DNA of 64,000 bases from Sulfobacillus thermotolerans. GTDB taxonomy: Bacteria; Bacillota; Sulfobacillia; Sulfobacillales; Sulfobacillaceae. Of the stretch, positions 8,971 through 17,520 are shown in pieces (position 1 is the first letter of the stretch; the number at the start of each line of letters is the position of its first letter). The notes under the pieces were generated by a model that saw only the letters and a list, made by a program, of their open reading frames with translations, made no database searches and was not told the DNA's origin. The translations under genes were made by a program, and so were the position numbers. The stretch spans positions 3,023,837 to 3,087,836 of the forward strand of contig CP019454.1 of the NCBI GenBank assembly GCA_002951815.1, read 5' to 3'.

Positions 8971-10311
8971 TTACAAGCGCACAATATTGTCGCGATTCCC
9001 AAGGTCTTTGCAGGCGTTACGGGAATCAACAATTAGCGCACTGTGTTGCGCAACCCAAGCATAGTCTACGGTCGAGTGATCCGTCGTAATAACGACGCAA
9101 TCTTGGGATTCTAGCAAATCCTGCGTCAAGGGCACCGACCGAATTTGACGAGAAAAGAAGGTATGGGGTTTGACCACAGGAACATAAGGATCGTGATATT
9201 GCACGACCGCCCCTTGCTGCTCAAGCAGTTCGAAAATCTTAAGAGCTGGCGATTCGCGTTCATCATTGATGTCCTTTTTATACGCCACGCCTAACAAAAG
9301 AATACGGGAGCCGTTCACCGCCTTTTTTTGTCCATTCATCGCGCGCACCACTTTGTCGACCACAAAGTAGGGCATGCGTAAATTGATCTCGCCTGCCAAC
9401 TCAATAAAGCGCGTCGGGAAATCGTATTCGCGGGCTTTCCAGCTAAGGTAGAAGGGATCTAAGGGAATGCAGTGTCCACCCACACCAGGACCCGGTTGAA
9501 AGATTTGAATACCAAAGGGTTTGGTCCCCGCCGCTTGCAACACTTCCCATACGTCAAGATTCATCCGGTCACATAGAAGGGCCAACTCGTTAACCAAAGC
9601 TATATTGACCGCGCGGTAGGTGTTCTCGAATACCTTAGACATTTCTGCCACGCGTGGGGAGGACACCGGAATCACGTGCGATATCGACTGTTGATATAAC
9701 AGTGTCGCCGCTTGCCGACACTTTTCCGTGACCCCGCCCACAAGTTTAGGCGTATTGCCCGTCTTATACACCGCGTCCCCAGGATTGACACGTTCTGGAG
9801 AAAAAGCCAGAAAAAATTCATCCCCTACGCGTAAGCCGCTGGTTTCTAAAATAGGCTCAAGAACCTCTTCTGTTGTCCCCGGGTAGGTCGTGCTTTCCAG
9901 TGCAATCAATTGGCCTGGTCTCATAATACGGCGAACTTTTTCAGCTACCGCTAGAATATAGGAAAGGTCGGGCTCCTTATTCGTCGTCAAGGGTGTCGGA
10001 ACACAAATAATGACGACATCGGCTTCTGTCAGGCGCTCATAATCCCCAGTCGCCTGCAGCTTGCCCGACGCAGTGAGGCTTCGCAAGAGATCCGAATCCA
10101 CATCAGGAATATAATTGTCCCCCTTGTTGACTCGGTCGACCTTGCTTAAATTGTCATCGAGTCCGATGACAAAAAAGCCTGCCGCCGCGTGCTCCACGGC
10201 CAAGGGAAGACCCACGTAGCCGAGGCCCACAACTCCCACCACCGCGGTGCGCGTGGCCAAGCGCTCCATTAACTGCTCAAAATAGGTTGTCTGCGCGTTT
10301 TCAGTGAGCAC
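8971..10311 (-). CDS. wbpA: Nucleotide-sugar 6-dehydrogenase, WbpA/UDP-GlcNAc dehydrogenase-like
   Basis: Four-electron oxidation of a UDP-sugar to the uronic acid, first step of the route to UDP-ManNAc(3NAc)A. The N-terminal Rossmann site is VGVVGLGYVGLPLA, the catalytic cysteine is in PGVGGHCIPLDPFY (~residue 279), and the third domain has LLGVAYKKDINDERESPAL. The PGVGGHC form rather than PGxGFGG-C, and the length of 446 aa, match WbpA/WecC/TviB rather than UDP-glucose dehydrogenase. The GTG at 10311 is chosen because GGAGGAG lies 6 nt upstream. This overlaps the end of the dehydratase gene by 11 bp. Confidence 0.9.
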   Translation of the reverse strand: MLTENAQTTYFEQLMERLATRTAVVGVVGLGYVGLPLAVEHAAAGFFVIGLDDNLSKVDRVNKGDNYIPDVDSDLLRSLTASGKLQATGDYERLTEADVVIICVPTPLTTNKEPDLSYILAVAEKVRRIMRPGQLIALESTTYPGTTEEVLEPILETSGLRVGDEFFLAFSPERVNPGDAVYKTGNTPKLVGGVTEKCRQAATLLYQQSISHVIPVSSPRVAEMSKVFENTYRAVNIALVNELALLCDRMNLDVWEVLQAAGTKPFGIQIFQPGPGVGGHCIPLDPFYLSWKAREYDFPTRFIELAGEINLRMPYFVVDKVVRAMNGQKKAVNGSRILLLGVAYKKDINDERESPALKIFELLEQQGAVVQYHDPYVPVVKPHTFFSRQIRSVPLTQDLLESQDCVVITTDHSTVDYAWVAQHSALIVDSRNACKDLGNRDNIVRL

Positions 10312-12202
10312 GGGCTTCTCCTCCTGTCGTCGACAATCCCATCCCCGGCAGCGCTGCCACATTGCTGTTTTGGGGCTGGTATTCGGGGACAATTTCTTTC
10401 AACAGCCGTCGAATTCGCGGTTCATCCGCTCTGCGCCCCGCCTCGACCAATTCTTCTAGCAGTGGCAGGAGGCGGCGTGCATTGGGGACGTCCCCTGTAT
10501 GGATAAAAATCCGAGAATTTTTGGTCGCTTTGGTTTGATCTTCTGGCGTTAAGGGCTCTTCATATAGTTTTTCGCCCGGACGCAAACCCGTGAAGACAAT
10601 ATCCACATCCACCCCGGGCGTGAGGCCTGATAGCCGAATTAGATTTGTGGCCAAGTCCATAATTTTTATCGGTTCACCCATATCGAGCACAAACGTTTCG
10701 CCGCCCTTGCCCATAGCACCTGCCTGCACAACCAATTGGCAGGCTTCGGCAACAGTCATAAAGTACCGCACCATGTCGGGGTGAGTCACCGTCAGCGGTC
10801 CCCCTTGTGCAATTTGTCGTTGGAAGGTGGGCAAGACACTACCGCGCGAGCCCAAAACATTGCCAAAGCGCACCGTAACAAATCGCATATGGGTATTTTG
10901 AGCGTAAATAGCCCCGAGGATTTCCCCGATACGTTTGGTGGTCCCATAGACACTAGTAGGATTCACGGCCTTGTCCGTGGATATAAACACAAAGCGCTCG
11001 ACATGCATCTTTTGAGCCATATCAAGGAAACCCCACAACCCTTCAACATTGTTGCGAATCGCCTCGGGAGGTTGGATTTCCATTAATGGCACATGTTTGT
11101 GAGCCGCGGCATGAAAGATAACTTCTGGACGATTCTGTTCCATAACGTGTTGTATACGGCCTAAATCGCGCAAGTCAGCCACCACTGGCGCTACCCGCAT
11201 CTCCGGATAGCTGGCTCGCATTTCCTGTTCAATATCAAAAATTGACGTTTCATCAAGACCCAACAGCACAAGACAACGGGGATTAAAACGCGCCACTTGC
11301 CGGCAGAGTTCGGAGCCAATCGTGCCCCCAGCCCCCGTTACCATCACCGTGCGATTCGTAATATATCCCGCGATCTCAGCCAAATCAACCACCGCCGGCT
11401 CGCGCTGCAGTAAGTCTTCGATTTGAATGTCACGAATTTGGTTTACCAGAACCTGACCACCAATCATCTGATTTATGGCAGGCAATAACCGCGTTTTCAC
11501 ATTCAGGTCTCGGCATTGGTCCACTAATGGACGCAAAACTTTACCGGATGCCGAAGGAATTGCAAAGAGGACTTGATCGACATGGTGATCACGCAGAAGG
11601 CTCCGAAGTTGCGCTGTCGTTCCCAAGACCTTGAGGTTTCCAATCTGCATCCCGTGTTTGGCCGTATCATCATCTAAGAACCCCACCGCTTGTCCCACTT
11701 CGGGGTGACGCGCTAATTCTTGGGCAACTAATTGGCCTGCTTTACCAGCCCCCACAATGAGCACACGCGGAGCCGCCTTGCTTTTCGGCATCCATGTAAT
11801 GTCATAGTACGAGCGAATGAGAAACCGCCAGCCTCCCACCAAAGCCATGGCAAACAGCACATAAAGAACATAGACGCCACGGGGATAGTGCGCCGCCTTG
11901 TCTAGAAGCAAGTAACCGTCTAAAAACACAACACTCCCAAGCAACGAGCCAATGAGCACCTGAGCATCGCGCGAACCCGCATATTGCCACATCCGATGAT
12001 AAATGCGTGTGACCCACAACAAAAGAATTGTCGTAAGGGTAAAATAAATGGCAATATGTTGGTAAGGTTGGAGATACTGGCGTGGAATATAGGGAACATC
12101 AAACCGCAAATACAAGGCTAGGTACACCGAAGCGTTAATCATAATCGCATCAATAACCATGGCCAAGACAATCTTGAAATACATACGGAATCGCGGAGCC
12201 AT
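10301..12202 (-). CDS. Membrane-bound nucleotide-sugar 4,6-dehydratase (WbpM/PglF/CapD type)
   Basis: The first ~140 residues form four membrane helices. A CoA-binding-like Rossmann segment follows (VLIVGAGKAGQLVAQEL), and then the catalytic SDR domain with VTGAGGTIGSELCRQ and the active-site stretch STDKAVNPTSVYGTTK (YxxxK). At 633 aa it is the full-length PglF/WbpM form that converts UDP-GlcNAc to the 4-keto-6-deoxy sugar. It is the first gene of the cluster, with GAGGGG ahead of the ATG. Its product would feed an aminotransferase, probably the one at 3738-4895. Confidence 0.92.
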   Translation of the reverse strand: MAPRFRMYFKIVLAMVIDAIMINASVYLALYLRFDVPYIPRQYLQPYQHIAIYFTLTTILLLWVTRIYHRMWQYAGSRDAQVLIGSLLGSVVFLDGYLLLDKAAHYPRGVYVLYVLFAMALVGGWRFLIRSYYDITWMPKSKAAPRVLIVGAGKAGQLVAQELARHPEVGQAVGFLDDDTAKHGMQIGNLKVLGTTAQLRSLLRDHHVDQVLFAIPSASGKVLRPLVDQCRDLNVKTRLLPAINQMIGGQVLVNQIRDIQIEDLLQREPAVVDLAEIAGYITNRTVMVTGAGGTIGSELCRQVARFNPRCLVLLGLDETSIFDIEQEMRASYPEMRVAPVVADLRDLGRIQHVMEQNRPEVIFHAAAHKHVPLMEIQPPEAIRNNVEGLWGFLDMAQKMHVERFVFISTDKAVNPTSVYGTTKRIGEILGAIYAQNTHMRFVTVRFGNVLGSRGSVLPTFQRQIAQGGPLTVTHPDMVRYFMTVAEACQLVVQAGAMGKGGETFVLDMGEPIKIMDLATNLIRLSGLTPGVDVDIVFTGLRPGEKLYEEPLTPEDQTKATKNSRIFIHTGDVPNARRLLPLLEELVEAGRRADEPRIRRLLKEIVPEYQPQNSNVAALPGMGLSTTGGEARAH

Positions 12203-12264
12203 AGATTCCCCTCTTTCATAAATGGCACCTGGCGATAGGCCAGCAAGACATTGTACGCGCCAAA

Positions 12265-12273
12265 ATTATAACA
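12265..12273 (-). promoter_or_regulatory. Extended -10 promoter of the polysaccharide cluster
   Basis: On the minus strand, TGT-TATAAT (TATAAT at 12265-12270, TG at 12272-12273) gives a perfect extended -10. It lies about 65 bases upstream of the first cluster gene. No good -35 is visible at 17 bp, as expected for extended -10 promoters. Confidence 0.6.
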
Positions 12274-12478
12274 CGTTTATTCAAGGCACAGGGGCGAGAA
12301 CCACATCCGATATTCAGTCATTCGACGGAATTCACTAGACAAAAGCCTTTTCATTCATTTATAGTAACGCCCGCACGGTCACAAACGTTTATTATACAGG
12401 TGATCAATTGATGGCCAATAAGGTGTTTCCTTTAACGCGAACAGGGCGGCGTGAGGAGATGGCGGATGGGGGATTTAC

Positions 12479-12736
12479 GTGGCGATACGAGTAAATGTTT
12501 CTGCCGATACACAATGGCTGCGAGTCGCTGTTCAAGACCCTAACTCAGGTCAAGAACACTGGGTTCAAATTGACAGAGCCGCTCTTAACCTAATTATGCA
12601 GGAGGATCCCCGTCCTCCCGAAATTATCCTCGATGTGGTGGCTGAGCGTGCAATGAAGCGCATGCCCGTAGCCAACAGCGAGGACGGGGCCCGCGTTATT
12701 ACCCCCCACAATCTTGAATTAGTCTGGCCCAAATAA
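12479..12736 (+). CDS. Small conserved-looking hypothetical protein
   Basis: 85-residue soluble protein with no family I recognise. It is acidic in the middle (QEDPRPPEIILDVVAERAMK) and has no membrane segment or signal peptide. The GTG start at 12479 follows a G-rich site (GGGGG, 7 nt away). It stands alone between the divergent polysaccharide cluster and the convergent ftsH, and shares a bidirectional terminator with ftsH. A TTTATTATAC stretch near 12390 may be its -10. Confidence 0.6.
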   Translation: MAIRVNVSADTQWLRVAVQDPNSGQEHWVQIDRAALNLIMQEDPRPPEIILDVVAERAMKRMPVANSEDGARVITPHNLELVWPK

Positions 12737-12764
12737 GAAAAGAGCGCTTCTGCGCTCTTTTCTT
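12735..12764. terminator. Bidirectional terminator between the small gene and ftsH
   Basis: A perfect 13-bp stem (12735-12747 / 12752-12764, loop TTCT) has A-rich and T-rich outer ends, so it works as an intrinsic terminator on both strands. It fills the whole space between two convergent genes. Confidence 0.85.
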
Positions 12765-14567
12765 TTAGGTTGTCGCCCGTAAGATCTCTTTTAGTTGTGC
12801 CGCATCTAACGTTTCTCGGTCGATCAATTCAATCGCAATGCGGTTTAAGGTGATGCGGTGCTGCAATAGTAACGATTTAGCGCGCTCATATTGCTGCATG
12901 ACGATATGCCGAATCGCTTGGTCAATTTTTGAGGCCACTTCTTCCGAGTAGTTACGCTGGCGCATCAAGTCACGTCCGAGGAAGACTTGATCTTGGCGCG
13001 TACCATAAGTCATCGGTCCTAGTTCCTCAGACATCCCAAACTCAGTAATCATTTGTTTGACCATCTTGGTTGACTTCTCCAGGTCATCAGACGCCCCTGT
13101 AGAAATCTCGCCAAACACAATTTGCTCCGCAGCGCGCCCACCTAAAGACATCGCCACTTTATCCAAGATCTGCTCTTTGGTAATAAGATAACGGTCTTCT
13201 TCTGGCATAGGCATGGTATAGCCCATGGCCATGCCCCGAGGGATAATCGTCACCTTATTAATCGGATCCCCGTGCGGCACCAACATTCCCACAAGCGTGT
13301 GACCCCCCTCATGGAACGCCACTACACGCTTTTCGAATTCAGACAACACGCGAGTCTTTTTCTGCGGGCCCGCCATCACACGCTCTGAAGCTTCTTCAAA
13401 GTTTTGCATCGTAATCTTCTTCCGCCGTTCCCGAGCAGCCAAGAGTGCAGCCTCATTAGCCAAGTTGGCTAGATCGGCCCCCGTGAAACCTGGCGTTCTC
13501 CGCGCAATCACGTCTAAATCCACATCAGAATCCAAGGGCTTGTTTTCTACATGGACTTCGAGAATCTTCCGGCGTCCTTTTTGGTCGGGCCGCGGCACCA
13601 TAATTTGACGATCAAACCGGCCCGGGCGTAATAATGCCGGATCGAGAACGTCCGGACGGTTGGTGGCGGCCATTACAATAACGCCTTCGTTGACCCCAAA
13701 ACCATCCATTTCCACCAGCAACTGGTTTAGAGTCTGTTCACGCTCATCATTGCCTCCGCCGTATCCCGCTCCACGCATGCGGCCCACCGCATCCAACTCA
13801 TCAATAAACAAAATACAGGGCGAATTTTTCTTGGCTTGTTCAAAGAGATCGCGAACCCGAGATGCCCCCACACCGACGAACATCTCAACAAATCCTGACC
13901 CACTTTCCGAAAAGAATGGAACCCCCGCTTCTCCTGCCACCGCACGCGCAAGAAGCGTTTTACCAGTACCAGGCGAGCCAAAGAGCAAAACGCCTTTCGG
14001 TATGCGTGCGCCCATGTCCATGTACCGCTTAGGATTTTTCAGAAAGTCAACAATCTCTTCCAACTCTTGTTTTTCTTCATCGACACCTGCGACGTCTGCA
14101 AAGGTGACCTTGGGCAAGTTATCGGCCTGCAAATGGGCTTGAGTCTTGCCAAAGGACATCATCCGGTTGCCGCCCTGACTTTGCCGGAAAAAGAAAAACA
14201 CAAATCCAATGACAATCAGCACCGGCAAAAAGTCACCGATTAAGCCGACCCACATCGCCGAACTGGACGGTTTGGTGACCGTGACGTTCGCACCATTAGC
14301 ATATAATTGAGTACTCAGAGCACTGGTATCGCCAGGCGCATACACCGTTTCATAATGCTGCCCTTGCGCATTGGTCCAAGTCACCACATGCTGCGAAGAA
14401 TTCACGTCGGCCGTCTTCACTTGATGCTTAAGGGTGGCGCTAATCAGTGAACTATACGCTTGTTCCTGGACAGGCGCGGTACGGGCGTTAAGTATGTCCA
14501 TCAGGGTAGAAATAAACAAAACAACCAGGACAATCGTAATGACGCCTCGAAACCACCGGTTTTGCAT
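12765..14567 (-). CDS. ftsH: ATP-dependent zinc metalloprotease FtsH
   Basis: Membrane-anchored AAA+ protease that degrades misfolded membrane proteins and regulatory proteins. It has an N-terminal TM helix, an extracytoplasmic domain of about 70 residues, and a second TM helix. The AAA module follows, with Walker A GSPGTGKT (~200) and Walker B FIDELD, then the M41 protease domain with the zinc motif HEGGH near residue 419. At 600 aa it is of normal length and intact. The start codon has GGAGGGG upstream. In many Firmicutes ftsH follows tilS-hpt; neither is present here. Confidence 0.97.
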   Translation of the reverse strand: MQNRWFRGVITIVLVVLFISTLMDILNARTAPVQEQAYSSLISATLKHQVKTADVNSSQHVVTWTNAQGQHYETVYAPGDTSALSTQLYANGANVTVTKPSSSAMWVGLIGDFLPVLIVIGFVFFFFRQSQGGNRMMSFGKTQAHLQADNLPKVTFADVAGVDEEKQELEEIVDFLKNPKRYMDMGARIPKGVLLFGSPGTGKTLLARAVAGEAGVPFFSESGSGFVEMFVGVGASRVRDLFEQAKKNSPCILFIDELDAVGRMRGAGYGGGNDEREQTLNQLLVEMDGFGVNEGVIVMAATNRPDVLDPALLRPGRFDRQIMVPRPDQKGRRKILEVHVENKPLDSDVDLDVIARRTPGFTGADLANLANEAALLAARERRKKITMQNFEEASERVMAGPQKKTRVLSEFEKRVVAFHEGGHTLVGMLVPHGDPINKVTIIPRGMAMGYTMPMPEEDRYLITKEQILDKVAMSLGGRAAEQIVFGEISTGASDDLEKSTKMVKQMITEFGMSEELGPMTYGTRQDQVFLGRDLMRQRNYSEEVASKIDQAIRHIVMQQYERAKSLLLQHRITLNRIAIELIDRETLDAAQLKEILRATT

Positions 14568-14591
14568 CGGATCCCCTCCGCATTTTGCAAA

Positions 14592-14711
14592 TTACTCGTC
14601 TTGTATATCCTCCACAGGGGAACGCCCCTTAATAACGCGGAGGTTTACCGCCTTGTACACCAAATCGCTGCGGGCTCCACGGGAAAAAGCGGCAAACTCT
14701 GTGATTCCCAA
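14592..14711 (-). CDS. Possible very short ORF or remnant upstream of ftsH
   Basis: This minus-strand frame runs for 39 residues from a TTG (14711) to a TAA at 14592-14594, 24 bases before ftsH. It reads LGITEFAAFSRGARS... and ends PVEDIQDE, which looks protein-like. The same frame stays open about 20 codons further upstream without a start codon, and there is no clear ribosome-binding site. It could be the tail of a decayed gene or chance. Nothing else is seen in the 300-base gap except a 7-bp inverted repeat near 14773-14806. Confidence 0.2.
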   Translation of the reverse strand: MGITEFAAFSRGARSDLVYKAVNLRVIKGRSPVEDIQDE

Positions 14712-14875
14712 TGTTCGGCCGCCATCTTCGAAAAAAGAGTCCGTGACGGAAAAATTTTGCCCGATATATTACAATAGCACTTTTCTCATCCCCTGTGCTA
14801 TAGGTTTCGTTGCTTGGGCTATTTTTACTCCTCTGCGGGCATACTGAGGGTAATTGTTCCATTAGAGAGGAGAGC

Positions 14876-15457
14876 GTGAAGGTGATGGTATGGAAAGCCC
14901 GCATTCCCTGGCTTATCTTATCGGCGTTGTGGTTGGAATCCGCTTTATTTCGGCCGTATCTAATCGCGAAAGTTCCTTTATTTCCTTTCTTTTATAGTCT
15001 TCCCGCTTTTTGGGCCGCATGGCTTCCCCCCCTCCTTGCGGTCTGGATGATGTTGGCGTTAAGGCGAATATTTCCTAAAAAATCATGGTTGCCCATTGCT
15101 ATGAGTCTACCGCCTGCGCTTTATGTGGTGGCCGACGCCATTTTGTTCCTCATGCATGCCAATGCGCAAGCGCCTCAGCTCGATCTCCGTCTTCCTGCAG
15201 CATTTGGAGTTCTTGTTGCGTTCGTCTTAGCCGTAATCCCTCCTGCAACGCAAAAGACCCGCTTTCGCGGATCATGGTTGGCCGTCGTCGCGACTGCCGG
15301 TCTTATGCTGTCATTTTGGGGTAATCCCTATTGGGGAGGCGCCATGGCTCTGATTTTAGGGGCACTGGCTCTGATGCGCCATTATCGCCCCTTATCCCAT
15401 CCCTCACCCAATTCGGGAGGGAACCCTCCCCCTAATAACCCAACGGAAGGGGTTTAA
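14876..15457 (+). CDS. Hypothetical multi-pass membrane protein
   Basis: About 193 residues with five or six hydrophobic segments and a Pro/Asn-rich soluble C-terminus (SHPSPNSGGNPPPNNPTEGV). No family is recognised. AGGAG at 14868-14872 serves a cluster of possible starts: GTG 14876, GTG 14882 and ATG 14885. The last two have better spacing. It converges on the coiled-coil/SLT gene. A GGGAGGG-AA-CCCTCCC hairpin falls inside its 3' end and may act in termination. Confidence 0.7.
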   Translation: MKVMVWKARIPWLILSALWLESALFRPYLIAKVPLFPFFYSLPAFWAAWLPPLLAVWMMLALRRIFPKKSWLPIAMSLPPALYVVADAILFLMHANAQAPQLDLRLPAAFGVLVAFVLAVIPPATQKTRFRGSWLAVVATAGLMLSFWGNPYWGGAMALILGALALMRHYRPLSHPSPNSGGNPPPNNPTEGV

Positions 15458-15464
15458 AAATACC

Positions 15465-16781
15465 CTACCATTGACTATACATCGCATAGAGACTCTCAAT
15501 ATTATCCACGTAGCCGACTGTATACGGCAACACGCGGTCCCCGCCTGCCTGCACAGCGCCAGGTCCTGCATTGTAAGCTGACAATGCCACGGAAAGATTG
15601 CCGCCAAACATATTCAGCATCTCCCTTAAATAAAGGCACCCGGCTAAAAGATTCTCTTCAGGATTATAGAGCTCTGACGGTGAAATGCCTAAGACGGCTG
15701 CGGTGCCTGGTTCTAATTGCATGAGCCCTATTGCTCCAGCAGAACTGACCGCATTCGCGTTACCCCCTGATTCTTCCGTAATCACCGCAATGACAAGGGC
15801 TGGAGGCAAATTTTCCTGTTGGGCAATCGGTGTGACAAGAGGAAGCATCGCGTTATACAATGCGCGTTGCGACAAGTTGCCTTGATTGAACTGAGATAGT
15901 AATGATTGAATCTGGGAAGCGATTTCACTAATGCGATTGCCCAGAGCCGCCATATTTTGTGACAGTTGCTGCTGTTGATTTTGCAACTGCGTTTCGGTTT
16001 GTCGCCGTACCGCAATGGTGCTGGCAGCACTTTGAGCGTCAGATACGGCTTGATTATGTAGTGCCAAGGCTTGGCTTTCTTGACTCGCTAACAAATTGCG
16101 CTCTTGTTGGAGGAGCGACTGATGGGCGCTTAAAGATGCCTGCGCGGCCGACAACAATTGCGCCTCTGCTTTCAAGCTTTCTTTTTCCTTAGTCTCTTGG
16201 GCTTCTTCAGCTTTAATCACATTCACTTCACTGGCCGCTTGTCCCGCGACTTGGCCTAATAAATCCAATCGGCTGACAAAATCATTGAAAGAATTGGCTC
16301 CTAGGAGCACGTCTAAATATCCAATAGACCCTCGCTCTTCAATCAGCTGCAGTTGTCCGCTTAATAGCTTACTTTCCTGAATAAGGCTATTTTGGGTCTG
16401 GGCAACCAGTGCCTTGGTTTTTTGATAATTGGCTTGTGTGGCACTCAATTCATTTTCTGTCGCACTTAGTTGGGCTTGTGTGCTGGCTAATAGAGCGGCG
16501 GTTTTTTGCATTTGTGCATTCGTTACCGCTATTTGTTGATTCGTCGACCCTATCTGATTTTGGGCTTGAGCTAATTTTTGGTTCAAAGAGCTAATTTGAG
16601 CAGCTGCTTGATTGATTGCGGCTTGCGTCTGAGCATATTGGCTTTGTTCCTGCGCTAGTTGCGATTGAGCCTGAGCTTCTTCCTGCTGCAATTGTTGCAA
16701 TGATGCGGCGTATGCCATGACAGGCCCCGATAACACCATCAGGCTTGCACCTATCAACGCTAAAGCTGTTTTGCCTCGCAT
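15465..16781 (-). CDS. Secreted coiled-coil protein with C-terminal lytic transglycosylase (SLT) domain
   Basis: Probable extracellular peptidoglycan-cleaving enzyme. A signal peptide (residues 1-26, cleavage after AYA) is followed by ~270 residues of Gln/Ala-rich coiled coil, as in EnvC/PcsB-type wall proteins. After it comes an SLT/GH23 domain: ITEESGGNANAVSSAGAIGL holds the catalytic Glu near residue 336, with LMQL, NLLAGCLYL and LSAYNAGPGAV as further family blocks. The coiled coil probably docks on or autoinhibits the enzyme, as in homologues. The 5' leader carries a long inverted repeat (see 16811-16869). Confidence 0.88.
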   Translation of the reverse strand: MRGKTALALIGASLMVLSGPVMAYAASLQQLQQEEAQAQSQLAQEQSQYAQTQAAINQAAAQISSLNQKLAQAQNQIGSTNQQIAVTNAQMQKTAALLASTQAQLSATENELSATQANYQKTKALVAQTQNSLIQESKLLSGQLQLIEERGSIGYLDVLLGANSFNDFVSRLDLLGQVAGQAASEVNVIKAEEAQETKEKESLKAEAQLLSAAQASLSAHQSLLQQERNLLASQESQALALHNQAVSDAQSAASTIAVRRQTETQLQNQQQQLSQNMAALGNRISEIASQIQSLLSQFNQGNLSQRALYNAMLPLVTPIAQQENLPPALVIAVITEESGGNANAVSSAGAIGLMQLEPGTAAVLGISPSELYNPEENLLAGCLYLREMLNMFGGNLSVALSAYNAGPGAVQAGGDRVLPYTVGYVDNIESLYAMYSQW

Positions 16782-16810
16782 GATCCTGCCATTGCCTCCT
16801 CTACCTTTAG

Positions 16811-16869
16811 CAATCCATGAGTAAGCATCTTCAGGAACGATAAGCGCTTCAATTCTTACTCATCGATTG
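16811..16869 (-). promoter_or_regulatory. Long leader hairpin upstream of the SLT gene
   Basis: Arms 16811-16825 and 16855-16869 pair over 15 bp with a single mismatch. The loop is 29 nt and contains the palindrome AAGCGCTT. The element lies 30 nt upstream of the start codon and just before the GAGGAGG ribosome-binding site, so it would be in the 5' UTR. It could be an RNA control element or a binding site for a dimeric regulator. It does not match a riboswitch class I can name. Confidence 0.6.
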
Positions 16870-17049
16870 CTACCTAACACTGTCATATATTCGCGGCGAA
16901 CGCCAAATTTCCTGCTTAATCTCCAGCGTGTTCTGATAATCGTGGGCGGACTGGCCTAAAATCCGTGCAGGATATACAAAGATTCTCGCGCCTTCTGTTC
17001 GAACGACAACGTATCTGGCATGATTTTTACGACGGCTGCACCGTCTCAT
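16870..17049 (-). CDS. Possible small ORF (59 aa) in the SLT/MarR gap
   Basis: ATG at 17047-17049 to TAG at 16870-16872. The basic peptide (RYVVVRTEGARIFVYPARIL... IYDSVR) has amino-acid usage like a real protein. There is no Shine-Dalgarno sequence before the ATG, and its stop touches the leader hairpin of the SLT gene. It overlaps the promoter region of the divergent MarR gene. It may be a chance ORF or a remnant. Confidence 0.25.
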   Translation of the reverse strand: MRRCSRRKNHARYVVVRTEGARIFVYPARILGQSAHDYQNTLEIKQEIWRSPRIYDSVR

Positions 17050-17076
17050 GCGATAGCAGAAAAGAGGAATTTTCGA

Positions 17077-17520
17077 GTGGAACGCAATGACCGGAGCACG
17101 GCCTTACATGTATTCTTTGATGCCATATTGACCGCCGAGCCCATTCTCGAGGAACTGTCTACAACACATAACTTAAGCCTTGCCCAAATTCGCTGCCTCT
17201 TTCAACTTCGAACAGGACCCAAAACAGCTGGCGCTTTAGCCAAAGCCTTAGGCATCCGGGCCACCTCGCTGACCCGCATAACCCAAGGACTCGAAACGCT
17301 ACACTGGACGGAACGACAAAACGACGTGCATGATCGTCGCCGCGTGGTTATTGCCTTGACACCAAAGGGACAAGAAATGCTGGCCGACCTCGACTTCTTT
17401 ATCAATAGCAGCGCCGCACAGGCCATCGCTAGACTTCAACCCGCGGAACGACAGGATTTTATTCACACCCTGACACGCTACCTTCATTATGAAGCAGAGA
17501 TCCGGCATGCGTGCGATTGA
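17077..17520 (+). CDS. MarR family transcriptional regulator
   Basis: 147-residue winged-helix regulator. Recognisable parts are NLSLAQIRCLFQLR, the recognition-helix region GALAKALGIRATSLTRITQGLETLHW, and the wing DVHDRRRVVIALTPKGQEML. The GTG at 17077 is chosen because GAGGAA lies 7 nt upstream; an earlier in-frame ATG at 17020 lacks one. MarR genes are usually next to the exporter or enzyme they repress, but here the following 600 bases hold no intact gene, so the target is unknown. Confidence 0.85.
   Translation: MERNDRSTALHVFFDAILTAEPILEELSTTHNLSLAQIRCLFQLRTGPKTAGALAKALGIRATSLTRITQGLETLHWTERQNDVHDRRRVVIALTPKGQEMLADLDFFINSSAAQAIARLQPAERQDFIHTLTRYLHYEAEIRHACD

Noticed and set aside
13660..14142. 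Plus-strand ORF of 160 codons
   Set aside because: Shadow of ftsH on the opposite strand.
16811..16869. Considered as a ydaO (c-di-AMP) riboswitch
   Set aside because: It is far too short and lacks the conserved segments of that class; kept only as an unnamed hairpin.
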